This document shows positions 1 to 8,876 of a stretch of DNA of 64,000 nucleotides, piece after piece. A program made the position numbers and the translations under genes. The stretch comes from Agrobacterium tumefaciens (GTDB taxonomy: Bacteria; Pseudomonadota; Alphaproteobacteria; Rhizobiales; Rhizobiaceae). The DNA lies in assembly GCF_005221325.1 (NCBI RefSeq), contig NZ_CP039888.1, forward strand, positions 2,749,501 through 2,813,500, read 5' to 3'. Positions within the stretch are counted from its first letter, which is position 1. The number at the start of each line of letters is the position of its first letter. The notes beneath the pieces are model-generated. The model was not told the DNA's origin, searched no databases, and was given only the letters and a program-made list of their open reading frames with translations.

Positions 1-246
1 GAAAGGCCTTTGTCCGGTCTGACGCGGCGGGGGACGAGCCAGCTATCAGACTACGGCGTGATCAGGCGCCGTCCTCTAAGAAATGTGTCTGCAAATGCGG
101 CTTTTCAAGGGAAGGGCGGATTACAAATCGGTAAGGTTCAGGTGAATTTTACAGGCTTCTCGGGCCGGCTCATTACCCGTGCTTTACGGTGTGTTGTGCG
201 AAGTTTCGGTGGACGTCAAAACGGCCCCGCGCTATCCATGCTACCC
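1..246. other. Upstream region of polA, no gene seen
   Basis: The polA reading frame stays open through this stretch, but the translation before position 247 resembles no part of DNA polymerase I and carries no recognisable motif, so I treat it as leader and promoter sequence. I see no convincing -35/-10 pair, hairpin or RNA gene. An upstream gene could end just outside the window. Confidence 0.5.
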
Positions 247-3243
247 ATGAAAAAAGGCGATCATCTTTTCCTCGTTGACGGGTCCGGTTTCATTTTCCGG
301 GCCTTCCATGCCATCCCGCCGCTGAACCGCAAGTCGGACGGGCTGCCGGTCAACGCCGTCTCCGGCTTCTGCAACATGTTGTGGAAGCTCCTGAAGGATG
401 CGCGCAATACCGATGTCGGCGTCACACCGACCCATTTTGCTGTCATTTTCGACTATTCATCGAAAACCTTCCGCAACGAGCTTTACGATCTCTACAAGGC
501 CAATCGCTCGGCGCCGCCGGAAGATCTGGTGCCGCAATTCGGCCTGATCCGCGAGGCGACACGCGCCTTCAACCTTCCCTGCATCGAGACGGAAGGCTTC
601 GAGGCAGATGACATCATCGCCACTTATGCGCGGCAGGCCGAGGCGATCGGCGCCGATGTCACCATCATCTCCTCCGACAAGGATCTGATGCAGCTCGTGA
701 CAGTCAATGTGCATATGTACGACGCCATGAAGGACAAGCAGATCGGTGTTCCAGACGTCATCGAAAAATGGGGCGTCGGCCCCGAAAAGATGATCGACCT
801 GCAGGCGATGACCGGCGATTCCACCGACAACGTCCCGGGCATTCCCGGCATTGGGCCGAAGACGGCGGCGCAATTGCTGGAGGAATATGGCGATCTCGAT
901 ACGCTTCTGGCGCGGGCAGGGGAAATTAAGCAGCAGAAACGCCGGGAAAACATCATCGCCAATGCTGATCTTGCCCGTATTTCCAGACAGCTGGTAGCGC
1001 TCAGAACCGATGTGCCGCTGGAACAGACCCTCGAAGAACTGGTGCTGGAACCGCAGAATGGCCCGAAGCTCATTGCCTTCCTGAAGGCGATGGAGTTCAC
1101 GACGCTGACCCGCCGTGTTGCCGAAGCGACGGAAACGGACGCCTCGGCCGTCGATGCTGCCACCGTGCCGGTGCAATGGGGCGTCGATGCCCATGGCCCC
1201 GATCTCGATGCGCCGGCCGTAGCTGCGGCAGGTGACGTGTCCGCCGAGGCAAACAATGCGCCGGCTTCGGCCGCCACTTCCGCAAGAAAGCTGGTTGGCG
1301 AGGGCAGCGCGCCCGCCGATCTCGCCACCGCGCGACAGGCCCTTTTTGCCGCCGCCAAGATCGATACCACCGCTTATACGACGATCAGGGACCTCGCGAC
1401 GCTGGATCGCTGGATTGCCGCCGCCCGGGAGACGGGTGTCGTCGCCTTCGATACCGAAACGACCTCACTCGACCCGATGCAGGCCGAACTCGTCGGTTTT
1501 TCGTTGGCCATTGCCGACAATGGCAAGGATGCCTCAGGCACGGATATCCGCGCTGCCTATATTCCTTTGACCCACAAGACCGGCTCCGGCGGTGATCTGT
1601 TCAGCGACGGCATCAAGCTCGCCGAAGGGCAGGTGCCGTTTGCCGAAGCGCTGGCGCGCCTGAAGGACTTGCTTGAAGATGAAGCCGTTCTGAAAATCGC
1701 GCAGAACCTTAAATATGATTACCTGCTGATGAAACGCCAGGGCGTCGTCATGCAGAGCTTCGATGACACGATGCTGATTTCCTATGTGCTTGAGGCCGGC
1801 AAGGCCACACATGGCATGGATTCCCTGTCCGAACGCTGGCTCGGCCACACGCCCATCGCCTATAAGGACGTGGCGGGATCGGGCAAGTCGAGCATCACCT
1901 TCGATTTTGTCGACATCGACAAGGCAACCGCCTATGCGGCTGAGGATGCTGACGTCACCCTGCGGCTGTGGATGGCGCTTAAGCCCCGGCTTGTCTCGGA
2001 AAGGCTGACCAAGGTTTATGAGCGGTTGGAACGCCCCCTCGTGCCGGTTCTGGCGCATATGGAAGAGCGCGGCATCACCGTGGACCGGCAAATCCTGTCG
2101 CGCCTTTCCGGCGAACTCGCACAGAAGGCCGCGAGCTTCGAAGAGGAAATCTACGAACTCGCGGGCGAGCGTTTCAACATCGGCTCGCCGAAGCAGCTCG
2201 GCGATATCCTGTTCGGCAGGATGGGTCTGCCGGGCGGCTCCAAGACCAAGACGGGCCAATGGTCGACATCGGCGCAGGTTCTGGAAGACCTCGCGGCGGA
2301 AGGTGCGGAATTGCCGCGCAAGATCGTCGACTGGCGGCAGCTGACCAAGCTGAAATCCACCTATACGGATGCGCTGCCCAGCTATATCCATCCCGAGACG
2401 AAACGGGTGCACACCTCCTACGCGCTCGCCTCCACCACCACGGGGCGTCTGTCCTCTTCGGAGCCGAACCTTCAGAACATCCCGGTCCGTACCGCCGAAG
2501 GCCGCAAGATTCGCACGGCCTTCATCTCCACGCCAGGACACAAGCTTCTGTCGGCCGACTACAGCCAGATCGAGCTGCGCGTGCTTGCCCATGTCGCCGA
2601 TATTCCGCAGCTTAGAAACGCCTTCGAAAACGGCATCGACATTCATGCGATGACCGCATCGGAAATGTTCGGCGTGCCGGTGGAAGGTATGCCCTCGGAA
2701 GTGCGCCGCCGCGCCAAGGCCATCAACTTCGGCATCATCTACGGCATTTCCGCTTTTGGTCTCGCCAACCAGCTCAGCATCGCCCGCTCGGAGGCGGGGG
2801 ACTATATCAAGAAATATTTCGAGCGCTTTCCCGGCATTCGCGACTACATGGAAGCGACCAAGGCGTTCGCCCGCGAGAACGGCTATGTCGAGACGATTTT
2901 CGGCCGCCGTGTCCATTATCCGGAAATCCGCTCCTCCAACCCGTCCGTGAAAGCCTTCAACGAACGTGCGGCCATCAATGCGCCGATCCAGGGCTCGGCC
3001 GCCGATATCATCCGCCGCGCCATGGTCCGCATCGAGCCGGCGCTGGAGGCCGAAAAGCTTTCCGCCCGCATGCTGTTGCAGGTGCATGACGAACTCATCT
3101 TCGAAGTCGAGGAAGCGGAAATCGAAAAGACCCTGCCGGTCGTCGTCTCCGTCATGGAGGATGCGGCCATGCCGGCCATCTCCATGAGGGTGCCGCTGAA
3201 GGTGGATGCCCGCGCGGCCGACAATTGGGATGAGGCGCATTGA
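247..3243 (+). CDS. polA: DNA polymerase I
   Basis: Family A polymerase of about 998 residues for Okazaki fragment maturation and repair synthesis. All three domains are visible. The N-terminal 5'-3' exonuclease has its helix-hairpin-helix (TGDSTDNVPGIPGIGPKT). The 3'-5' proofreading domain appears active: Exo I DTETT at about residue 402, Exo II NLKYDYLL, Exo III YAAEDAD. The polymerase domain has motif A DYSQIELR (D about 771), motif B RRRAKAINFGIIYG and motif C VHDELIF (D about 948). The start is placed at ATG 247 (MKKGDHLFLVDGSGFIFRA), where similarity to the family begins; ATG 238 is an in-frame alternative, and neither has a strong Shine-Dalgarno. It stands alone, 262 bases before rpmF. 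Confidence 0.97.
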   Translation: MKKGDHLFLVDGSGFIFRAFHAIPPLNRKSDGLPVNAVSGFCNMLWKLLKDARNTDVGVTPTHFAVIFDYSSKTFRNELYDLYKANRSAPPEDLVPQFGLIREATRAFNLPCIETEGFEADDIIATYARQAEAIGADVTIISSDKDLMQLVTVNVHMYDAMKDKQIGVPDVIEKWGVGPEKMIDLQAMTGDSTDNVPGIPGIGPKTAAQLLEEYGDLDTLLARAGEIKQQKRRENIIANADLARISRQLVALRTDVPLEQTLEELVLEPQNGPKLIAFLKAMEFTTLTRRVAEATETDASAVDAATVPVQWGVDAHGPDLDAPAVAAAGDVSAEANNAPASAATSARKLVGEGSAPADLATARQALFAAAKIDTTAYTTIRDLATLDRWIAAARETGVVAFDTETTSLDPMQAELVGFSLAIADNGKDASGTDIRAAYIPLTHKTGSGGDLFSDGIKLAEGQVPFAEALARLKDLLEDEAVLKIAQNLKYDYLLMKRQGVVMQSFDDTMLISYVLEAGKATHGMDSLSERWLGHTPIAYKDVAGSGKSSITFDFVDIDKATAYAAEDADVTLRLWMALKPRLVSERLTKVYERLERPLVPVLAHMEERGITVDRQILSRLSGELAQKAASFEEEIYELAGERFNIGSPKQLGDILFGRMGLPGGSKTKTGQWSTSAQVLEDLAAEGAELPRKIVDWRQLTKLKSTYTDALPSYIHPETKRVHTSYALASTTTGRLSSSEPNLQNIPVRTAEGRKIRTAFISTPGHKLLSADYSQIELRVLAHVADIPQLRNAFENGIDIHAMTASEMFGVPVEGMPSEVRRRAKAINFGIIYGISAFGLANQLSIARSEAGDYIKKYFERFPGIRDYMEATKAFARENGYVETIFGRRVHYPEIRSSNPSVKAFNERAAINAPIQGSAADIIRRAMVRIEPALEAEKLSARMLLQVHDELIFEVEEAEIEKTLPVVVSVMEDAAMPAISMRVPLKVDARAADNWDEAH

Positions 3244-3505
3244 GGGGAAGCCGGCTTTCTGTGAATTCAGAATATGCACGACTTCAAGGAGCGCATTGTT
3301 TTCGATAAGGGGGGGCATGATTTGTGCCGCCTGAGGGTAGTGCGTCGCGCTGTTTCCGCTGAATCGGAAAAAATGCGCATCAGGGCTGGTCAAAGCCAGT
3401 TTCGGCATGTATAAGCGCGCCAAATTTCCGATATCGAGACATCCGACATTCGGCCTTTGGTTCTGGCCGGTTCCGTTGTTTCGCCGCTTAAGTGGAGTAA
3501 CAAAA

Positions 3506-3691
3506 ATGGCTGTACCAAAAAGAAAAACAAGCCCGTCCAAGCGCGGCATGCGCCGCTCGGCCGACGGTCTCAAGTCTGCAACCTACGTTGAAGACAAGAA
3601 CTCCGGCGAACTGCGCCGTCCGCACCATATCGATCTGAAGACCGGTATGTATCGCGGCCGTCAGGTTCTGACGCCGAAGGAAAGCGCATAA
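3506..3691 (+). CDS. rpmF: 50S ribosomal protein L32
   Basis: Small basic ribosomal protein of 61 residues belonging to the large subunit. It begins [17 protein letters not shown], the standard L32 opening, and continues with the [15 protein letters not shown] segment typical of alphaproteobacterial L32. Length matches the family. The ATG at 3506 is preceded by AGTGGAG about 10 bases upstream. It is a single gene followed at once by a strong terminator. Confidence 0.97.
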   Translation: MAVPKRKTSPSKRGMRRSADGLKSATYVEDKNSGELRRPHHIDLKTGMYRGRQVLTPKESA

Positions 3692-3713
3692 GCTTTTCTG
3701 ACATTACATTTGC

Positions 3714-3746
3714 AAAAAACCGGTCCTCGTGGCCGGTTTTTTGTTT
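3714..3746 (+). terminator. Rho-independent terminator after rpmF
   Basis: A perfect 10-bp stem (AAAAAACCGG paired with CCGGTTTTTT, arms 3714-3723 and 3733-3742) closes a 9-base loop and runs into a T-rich tail. It lies 22 bases after the rpmF stop codon. The A-rich 5' arm means it could also work on the minus strand, but no leftward gene ends here. Confidence 0.9.
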
Positions 3747-3853
3747 TCAGGACTGTCCGGCTGCCTTTTCCCCTCACTTGGAAAATTCCGCCACTCCTCC
3801 TACACTCGTTGAGGGAGAGCGGGTTTGAGGCCTGAAGCAGGAGGGGAGTTTCG

Positions 3854-5680
3854 GTGAAATATCGCTGGATTTTGTTGACGTTTCTCGGCCTCGGTCTCGG
3901 TTATGGCGCCGTGACGAGAGGTGGCGGCATCATCGCGGAAAGCTATTTCGGCGAAACGTCCGATCAGGGCCGCACGACGCTCCGGCTCGCCGTCTCGGCG
4001 CTCGGCGGGCTCCTGAGCCGCTACGAGCCACTTCCCGCGCTGATTGCCGATCATGACGACATAGAGGAACTGGTCGCGCATCCCAAGGATGAAGCCCTGC
4101 GCCAGCGGGCCAATGTCTACCTCAAATCCATCAACACCCTGCTGGAATCCTCCGATATCTATATCATCACGCTGGATGGGGAGACGATCGCGGCCAGCAA
4201 TTACGATGGGCCGACGAGCTTCGTCGGCGAGAATTTCAGTTACCGGCCCTATTTCCAGGATGCCGCCAAGGGCCTCAAGTCTCGCTTTTTTGCGCTCGGC
4301 ACCACCTCCCACAAGCGCGGTTATTATTTCTCCGCGCCGATTCTCTTCAATGAAGAGATCAAGGGCGTCATCGTGTTCAAGGTAGATATTGAAGGCATAG
4401 AGGCGTCCTTCGGGGATGGCGAAAACCGCATTCTGGTTTCGGACCCCGAAGGCATCATCTTCATGACCGGCACGCCGCAATGGCTTTATTCCGGCCTGAT
4501 GCCGCTGACACCGGAGAGGCTGGCGCGCACCGAAGCCTCTCGCCGCTACGCCAATGCCGCCCTCAAGGAATTGCCGCTGAAAAACGGCAGTTTCGGTTCG
4601 CACCAGCTGATGACGATCAGTCAGGAGGACGGCGAGAGGGAATATATGGTCCTGTCGCAGCCGATGCCGGATGCGGGCTGGACCGTCAGCGTGCTGATGG
4701 ATACGGGCTCGCTCCGCACGCAGGTCAAGACGGCGATGATTGCGATCATCCTGTGCCTGTGCCTCGCTGCGGCGCTGATTGCCGCCATGCTGCAAAGACG
4801 GCGGCGTCTGCGCGAACGCCTGACCCACCAGGCCGAAGCGCAGGCAGAGCTGGAGCGCCGGGTGGAGGAGCGCACGGCCGATCTGGCGCGGGTCAATCAG
4901 GAAATCGAACACGAAATCGCCGAACGTCGCCAGACCGAAAAGCAGTTGCGCAAGATGCAGAACGATCTGGTGCAGGCTGGCAAGCTGGCGGCACTTGGGC
5001 AGATGTCGGCGGCGCTGTCTCACGAATTCAACCAGCCGCTTGCCGCTGCCAAGAACTATGCCGAAAACGCCTCGCTTCTGGTGGAGCGCGGGCGTCTGGA
5101 AGAGGTGACGGAAAATCTCAGGCGTATTTCAGGCTTGATCGACCGTATGGCGTCGATCAGCAAACATCTCAGGAACTTTGCCCGCAAACCCAACGAGAAA
5201 ACGGCAGCGGTGGGTCTGGAAACCGTCCTTCGCGATACGCTCGAAATCGTCGGTCCGCGGCTGAAGGCCGCCGATGCAATGCTGGATGTCGATCTTGGCC
5301 CGGTGCCGCTTGCGGTGAAAGCCGGTCCGGTGCGATTGCAGCAGGTGCTCGTCAATATCATCTCCAATGCCGCCGATGCCGTGGAAGGGCGTGACGATCG
5401 CCGGATCTCACTACAGGCGGTGCAGCACGGTCAGGCGGTATCGATTTTCATCCGCGACCACGGCCCCGGCGTGCCGGCGGCGATTTCGGAACGCATCTTC
5501 GATCCCTTCTTCACCACCAAAGGTGTGGGCCGCGGCCTCGGCCTTGGCCTGTCCATCTCCTATAACATCATCAAGGATTTCGGTGGCCAGCTGCGGGTGC
5601 GAAACCATGAAGACGGCGGGGCAGAATTCGAGATCGAATTACCAGCCGCCACCTGGCGCGTGGAGGCAGCTGCGGAATGA
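3854..5680 (+). CDS. dctB: DctB-family sensor histidine kinase
   Basis: Membrane histidine kinase of 608 residues (GTG start at 3854). An N-terminal membrane segment (about residues 4-20) and a second one near residues 296-316 enclose a periplasmic region of about 270 residues that looks like a double-Cache/PDC sensor, as in DctB. A coiled-coil linker follows, then the H box SAALSHEFNQPLAAAKNYA with the phospho-accepting His at about residue 390, the N box NIISNAADAVEG, and the G boxes DHGPGVP and GLGLGLS. It overlaps the response regulator gene by 4 bases (ATGA). DctB/DctD normally control the C4-dicarboxylate carrier dctA; here the next genes encode a TctCBA transporter, so a di- or tricarboxylate ligand is inferred. 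Confidence 0.88.
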   Translation: MKYRWILLTFLGLGLGYGAVTRGGGIIAESYFGETSDQGRTTLRLAVSALGGLLSRYEPLPALIADHDDIEELVAHPKDEALRQRANVYLKSINTLLESSDIYIITLDGETIAASNYDGPTSFVGENFSYRPYFQDAAKGLKSRFFALGTTSHKRGYYFSAPILFNEEIKGVIVFKVDIEGIEASFGDGENRILVSDPEGIIFMTGTPQWLYSGLMPLTPERLARTEASRRYANAALKELPLKNGSFGSHQLMTISQEDGEREYMVLSQPMPDAGWTVSVLMDTGSLRTQVKTAMIAIILCLCLAAALIAAMLQRRRRLRERLTHQAEAQAELERRVEERTADLARVNQEIEHEIAERRQTEKQLRKMQNDLVQAGKLAALGQMSAALSHEFNQPLAAAKNYAENASLLVERGRLEEVTENLRRISGLIDRMASISKHLRNFARKPNEKTAAVGLETVLRDTLEIVGPRLKAADAMLDVDLGPVPLAVKAGPVRLQQVLVNIISNAADAVEGRDDRRISLQAVQHGQAVSIFIRDHGPGVPAAISERIFDPFFTTKGVGRGLGLGLSISYNIIKDFGGQLRVRNHEDGGAEFEIELPAATWRVEAAAE

Positions 5681-7023
5681 CCATGTCGCGGGTTCTGTTG
5701 ATCGATGACGAGGAGGAGCTGCGCTTTTCCACCGCGCAGGCGCTGGAGCTTTCCGGTTTTGCCGTCACCATGCTGGCAAGCGCCGAACACGCGCTGGAAC
5801 TGATCGGCTACAGCTTCGACGGCGTCGTGGTCAGCGATATCCGCATGCCCGGCATGGATGGCATGACGCTGCTGCAAAAGGTGAGGGAGCTTGACCCGGA
5901 AATACCTGTCATCCTCATGACGGGACATGGCGATGTGCAGCTTGCCGTCAACGCCATGCGCAACGGTGCTTATGACTTCATCGAAAAGCCCTTCACCCCG
6001 CAATATCTCGCCGGCATCATCAAGAGAGCGAATGACCGGCGGGCGCTGGTGCTGGAAAACCGCCGGCTGAAGGCGGTGGCCGGCAAGCATGATGACCTCG
6101 AAACACGTCTGCCCGGCAGGACCCAGATCATGGTTGATCTGCGCTATCGCATCCGCGCCATCGGCGCGACGGACGCCGATACGCTGATCGTGGGTGACAC
6201 CGGTGCCGGCAAAGAGGTGGTGGCGCGGGCGCTGCATGACATCAGCGCCAGAGCCAACCGACCCTTCGTCGCGATCAATTGTGCTGCCCTTCCGCAGACG
6301 CTGATCGAAAGCGAACTCTTCGGCCATGAGGCCGGTGCTTTTCCGGGCGCACTGCGCTCACGCTATGGCAAGTTCGAACATGCCCGGGGCGGCACCATCC
6401 TGCTGGATGAGATTGGCTCCATGCCCTTCGAACTGCAGGGGCGCTTCCTGCGCGTCTTGCAGGAGCGGGTGATTACCCGTCTGGGCTCCAATGAGACGGT
6501 CGAGCTCGATGTCCGCTTCATCGCCACCAGCAAGGTCGATCTGGAGCAGGAGGTTGCGGCCGGCCGGTTCCGCGCCGATCTTCTGTATCGCCTGAATGTG
6601 GCGACGCTTCTCGTGCCTTCGCTTTCGCAGCGCAGTGCGGACATACCGCTGCTCTTCCTGCATCTGGTCCGGGAAGCCGCCGCCCGTTACGGGCGGGAAG
6701 ATATGGACGTGCCGCAGCATCTGCTTTCCGCCGTTTCGTTGCGGGAATGGCCGGGCAATGTGCGGGAATTGCGCAATGCCGCGGATCGTTTCGTGCTGGG
6801 TCTGGAAAGCGATGTGTCCGAGGTGTCGCTGGCACTTCATGATGACGGCACCTCGACGCTGGCGCCGCGGGTTGCCGCTTATGAAAAAAGCCTGATCGCG
6901 CACGCCATTGCCGTGCATGGCGGAAATCTGAAATCCGTCTATGAAAGTCTCGGCATTTCACGCAAAACGCTTTATGAGAAAATGCAGAAATACGGGCTGC
7001 ATCGGCACATGACCGAGGTCTGA
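5677..7023 (+). CDS. dctD: DctD/NtrC-family sigma-54-dependent response regulator
   Basis: Response regulator of 448 residues. The receiver domain has acidic residues D10 and D11, the phosphorylation site D54 in SDIRMPGMDG, and a conserved Lys in EKPF. The AAA+ domain has Walker A GDTGAGKE, Walker B GGTILLDEIG and the arginine-bearing FRADLLYRLN. The C-terminus is a Fis-type helix-turn-helix (GGNLKSVYESLGISRKTLYEKM). The sigma-54-contacting loop, normally GAFTGA, reads GAFPGA. The gene overlaps the kinase gene, and two palindromes start at its stop codon, upstream of the transporter genes. The start is ATG 5677, with ATG 5683 equally possible. Partnership with the kinase is strongly supported; control of tctCBA is inferred. 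Confidence 0.9.
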   Translation: MTMSRVLLIDDEEELRFSTAQALELSGFAVTMLASAEHALELIGYSFDGVVVSDIRMPGMDGMTLLQKVRELDPEIPVILMTGHGDVQLAVNAMRNGAYDFIEKPFTPQYLAGIIKRANDRRALVLENRRLKAVAGKHDDLETRLPGRTQIMVDLRYRIRAIGATDADTLIVGDTGAGKEVVARALHDISARANRPFVAINCAALPQTLIESELFGHEAGAFPGALRSRYGKFEHARGGTILLDEIGSMPFELQGRFLRVLQERVITRLGSNETVELDVRFIATSKVDLEQEVAAGRFRADLLYRLNVATLLVPSLSQRSADIPLLFLHLVREAAARYGREDMDVPQHLLSAVSLREWPGNVRELRNAADRFVLGLESDVSEVSLALHDDGTSTLAPRVAAYEKSLIAHAIAVHGGNLKSVYESLGISRKTLYEKMQKYGLHRHMTEV

Positions 7024-7042
7024 TGGGTGGATTTCCACCCAT
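7023..7042. promoter_or_regulatory. Perfect palindrome, probable response-regulator binding site 1
   Basis: ATGGGTGGA and TCCACCCAT face each other across a 2-base centre, giving a perfect 20-base palindrome that starts at the last base of the regulator gene. Its centre is 32 bases from that of the second copy, about three helical turns, as expected for paired upstream activating sites of an NtrC-class activator. The function is inferred. Confidence 0.7.
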
Positions 7043-7054
7043 GGATAAAGCGCT

Positions 7055-7074
7055 ATGGGTTGAAATCCACCCAT
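7055..7074. promoter_or_regulatory. Second palindrome copy, probable response-regulator binding site 2
   Basis: This 20-base site repeats the site at 7023 with 8 of 9 arm positions paired (ATGGGTTGA / TCCACCCAT). Both sites lie about 150-200 bases before the tctC start codon, a normal distance for enhancer-type activation. Confidence 0.68.
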
Positions 7075-7169
7075 AAGCATCCAGGACAGCGATAAAAGTG
7101 GACGCCGCGACGAGAGCACCGTTGCTGAACGGCAATCCCGGATCGCAAATAACGTCACCCCGGCCGCCA

Positions 7170-7184
7170 TGGAGGAGCATGCGC
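7170..7184 (+). promoter_or_regulatory. Weak candidate sigma-54 promoter before tctC
   Basis: TGG at 7170-7172 and GC at 7183-7184 have the invariant -24 GG / -12 GC spacing, and the position would start transcription about 25 bases before the tctC ATG. The remaining consensus positions (TGGCAC, TTGC) match poorly, so this is only the best-placed candidate. Confidence 0.25.
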
Positions 7185-7221
7185 GGCTGAAGTGGCGATC
7201 ATTTTCATCCGGGAGGAATCG

Positions 7222-8205
7222 ATGAAAATACTGAAGACAGTTACCGGCCTTGCCGCCGCCGCTGCCGTTTCCCTTTTTGCGCTGTCCGCGTCCGCTCAGA
7301 ACTATCCCGAGCGTAACATCACCATGGTCGTGCCGTTTGCCGCCGGTGGTCCGACGGATACGGTCGCGCGCCTTGTCGCCGAATCCATGTCGAAGGATCT
7401 CGGTCAGCAGATCATCGTCGAAAATGTCGGCGGCGCGGGCGGCACGCTGGGTGCTGGCCGTGTGGCCGCAGCCGATCCGGACGGCTACACGGTGCTTCTG
7501 CACCACATTGGCATGGCGACCAGCGCCACGCTTTACCGCAAGCTTGCCTACGATACGACGAACGCCTTCGAATATGTCGGTCTGGTCACCGAAGTGCCGA
7601 TGACCATTCTGTCGCGCAAGAATCTCGAGACCAAGGACCTCAAGGGTCTGATCGAATACGCCAAGGCGAACAAGGATAAGGTCACCGTCGCCAATGCCGG
7701 CATCGGCGCCGCCTCGCATCTGTGCGGCATGCTGTTCATGAGCGCCATCGAGACGCCGCTCGTCACCGTTCCCTACAAGGGCACCGGCCCGGCGATGACC
7801 GATCTGCTCGGCGGCCAGGTCGATATCATGTGCGACCAGACCACCAACACCACCAAGCAAATCCAGGGCGGAACCGTGAAAGCCTATGCCGTGACGACGG
7901 CCAAGCGCCTCGACGTGCTGCCGGATGTGCCGACGGTTGTCGAAGCAGGCCTGCCGAAGCTTGAAGTGGGTATCTGGCACGGCATCTATACGCCGAAGGG
8001 TACGCCTGCGGAAATCAACGAGAAGCTCTCCAAGTCGCTTCAGGTCGCGTTGAAGGACAAGAATGTCGCGGCCCGCTTTGCAGAACTCGGCACCACGCCC
8101 TCGTCGGAAAGCGATGCGACGCCGGCTGCGCTGAAGGCCAAGCTTGAAAGCGAAATCGCCCGCTGGAAGCCGGTGATCGAATCCGCCGGCCAATATGCCG
8201 ACTGA
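7222..8205 (+). CDS. tctC: Tripartite tricarboxylate transporter substrate-binding protein (TctC/Bug family)
   Basis: Periplasmic binding protein of 327 residues. It has a signal peptide (MKILKTVTGLAAAAAVSLF, cleavage after ALSASA) followed by the family opening YPERNITMVVPFAAGGPTDT and an LGAGRVAAADPDGYTVLL segment characteristic of Bug proteins. I place the start at ATG 7222 behind GGGAGGA; an upstream in-frame GTG at 7192 would only extend the signal peptide. It is the first gene of tctC-tctB-tctA and is separated from tctB by 200 bases containing a hairpin. The substrate is probably a di- or tricarboxylate, but Bug proteins bind varied ligands, so this is inference. Confidence 0.9.
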   Translation: MKILKTVTGLAAAAAVSLFALSASAQNYPERNITMVVPFAAGGPTDTVARLVAESMSKDLGQQIIVENVGGAGGTLGAGRVAAADPDGYTVLLHHIGMATSATLYRKLAYDTTNAFEYVGLVTEVPMTILSRKNLETKDLKGLIEYAKANKDKVTVANAGIGAASHLCGMLFMSAIETPLVTVPYKGTGPAMTDLLGGQVDIMCDQTTNTTKQIQGGTVKAYAVTTAKRLDVLPDVPTVVEAGLPKLEVGIWHGIYTPKGTPAEINEKLSKSLQVALKDKNVAARFAELGTTPSSESDATPAALKAKLESEIARWKPVIESAGQYAD

Positions 8206-8219
8206 TGGTCAGAAGAATT

Positions 8220-8246
8220 GCCGGCGGCACGCTGTCGCCGGCTTTT
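8220..8246 (+). terminator. Hairpin with short T-run between tctC and tctB (leaky terminator)
   Basis: GCCGGCG (8220-8226) pairs with CGCCGGC (8236-8242) over a 9-base loop and is followed by four T's. It lies 15 bases after tctC and before the downstream membrane genes, so it probably attenuates or stabilises mRNA to give more binding protein than permease. Confidence 0.6.
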
Positions 8247-8405
8247 GCCATCGATTTACTGCATCGGCGCAAAAATCGATTCCGATTTTTACAAAGCGCG
8301 GTGCAGAGTTTTAATGGTCAGAGCGTCCTTCATGCGTCTGAAAGGACGCACGGCGCTCTCAATGCGGATCGGTGTGTCACCGGCCGCAGTGGAGGGGCAT
8401 CTTTC

Positions 8406-8867
8406 ATGAAGTCGTTTTTCATTGACCCTGCCGAAGCAGCCTGCGGGGCAATTTTCATCGGTCTCGGCGCTTTTTTCGCCTTGCAGTCTTACGGGCTGGA
8501 GATCGGGACCGCCTTTCGCATGGGGCCGGGCTATTTTCCGCTTGTTCTGGCGATCGTGCTGATCCTGCTCGGCGGAGTTATATTCCTGCGTTCCACGCGC
8601 GTTCAGGGCGACGTTATCGGCGCCATCGCCTGGCGGGGAATATTTTTCATTCTGCCCGCGCCGATATTTTTCGGCTTTACGGTCCGGGGACTTGGTTTCG
8701 TGCCGGCGCTTTTTTTCAGCGCCCTTATCGCAGCCTTCGCCTCGCACAAGATGAGCCCACTGATGGCCGTCGTTATTTCCGCCGCCATCACCGCCTTTTC
8801 AGTGGCGGTGTTCGAATATGGTCTCGGCCTGCCGTTCCAGCAGTTCGGCCCCTGGCTTAAATTTTGA
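8406..8867 (+). CDS. tctB: Tripartite tricarboxylate transporter small membrane subunit TctB
   Basis: Small integral membrane protein of 153 residues with four predicted transmembrane segments (about residues 13-28, 40-62, 80-98 and 115-145). The FRMGPGYFP motif after the first helix is typical of TctB. The start is ATG 8406 (MKSFFIDPAEAACG) behind GGAGGGG. The stop is 9 bases before tctA, indicating co-transcription. Confidence 0.88.
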   Translation: MKSFFIDPAEAACGAIFIGLGAFFALQSYGLEIGTAFRMGPGYFPLVLAIVLILLGGVIFLRSTRVQGDVIGAIAWRGIFFILPAPIFFGFTVRGLGFVPALFFSALIAAFASHKMSPLMAVVISAAITAFSVAVFEYGLGLPFQQFGPWLKF

Positions 8868-8876
8868 GGTCTTGCG

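Noticed and set aside
10..246. N-terminal extension of polA
   Set aside because: Open by chance: no similarity to the exonuclease domain, while the usual polymerase N-terminus begins at 247.
1534..3573. Long open frame of 679 codons antisense to polA
   Set aside because: It mirrors a codon-biased GC-rich gene; the translation is rich in Arg, His and Gly with no motif, and polA motifs on the plus strand are intact.
7111..7125. Alternative sigma-54 promoter with a good TTGC -12 element
   Set aside because: The -24 position reads GA instead of GG, which is nearly invariant.
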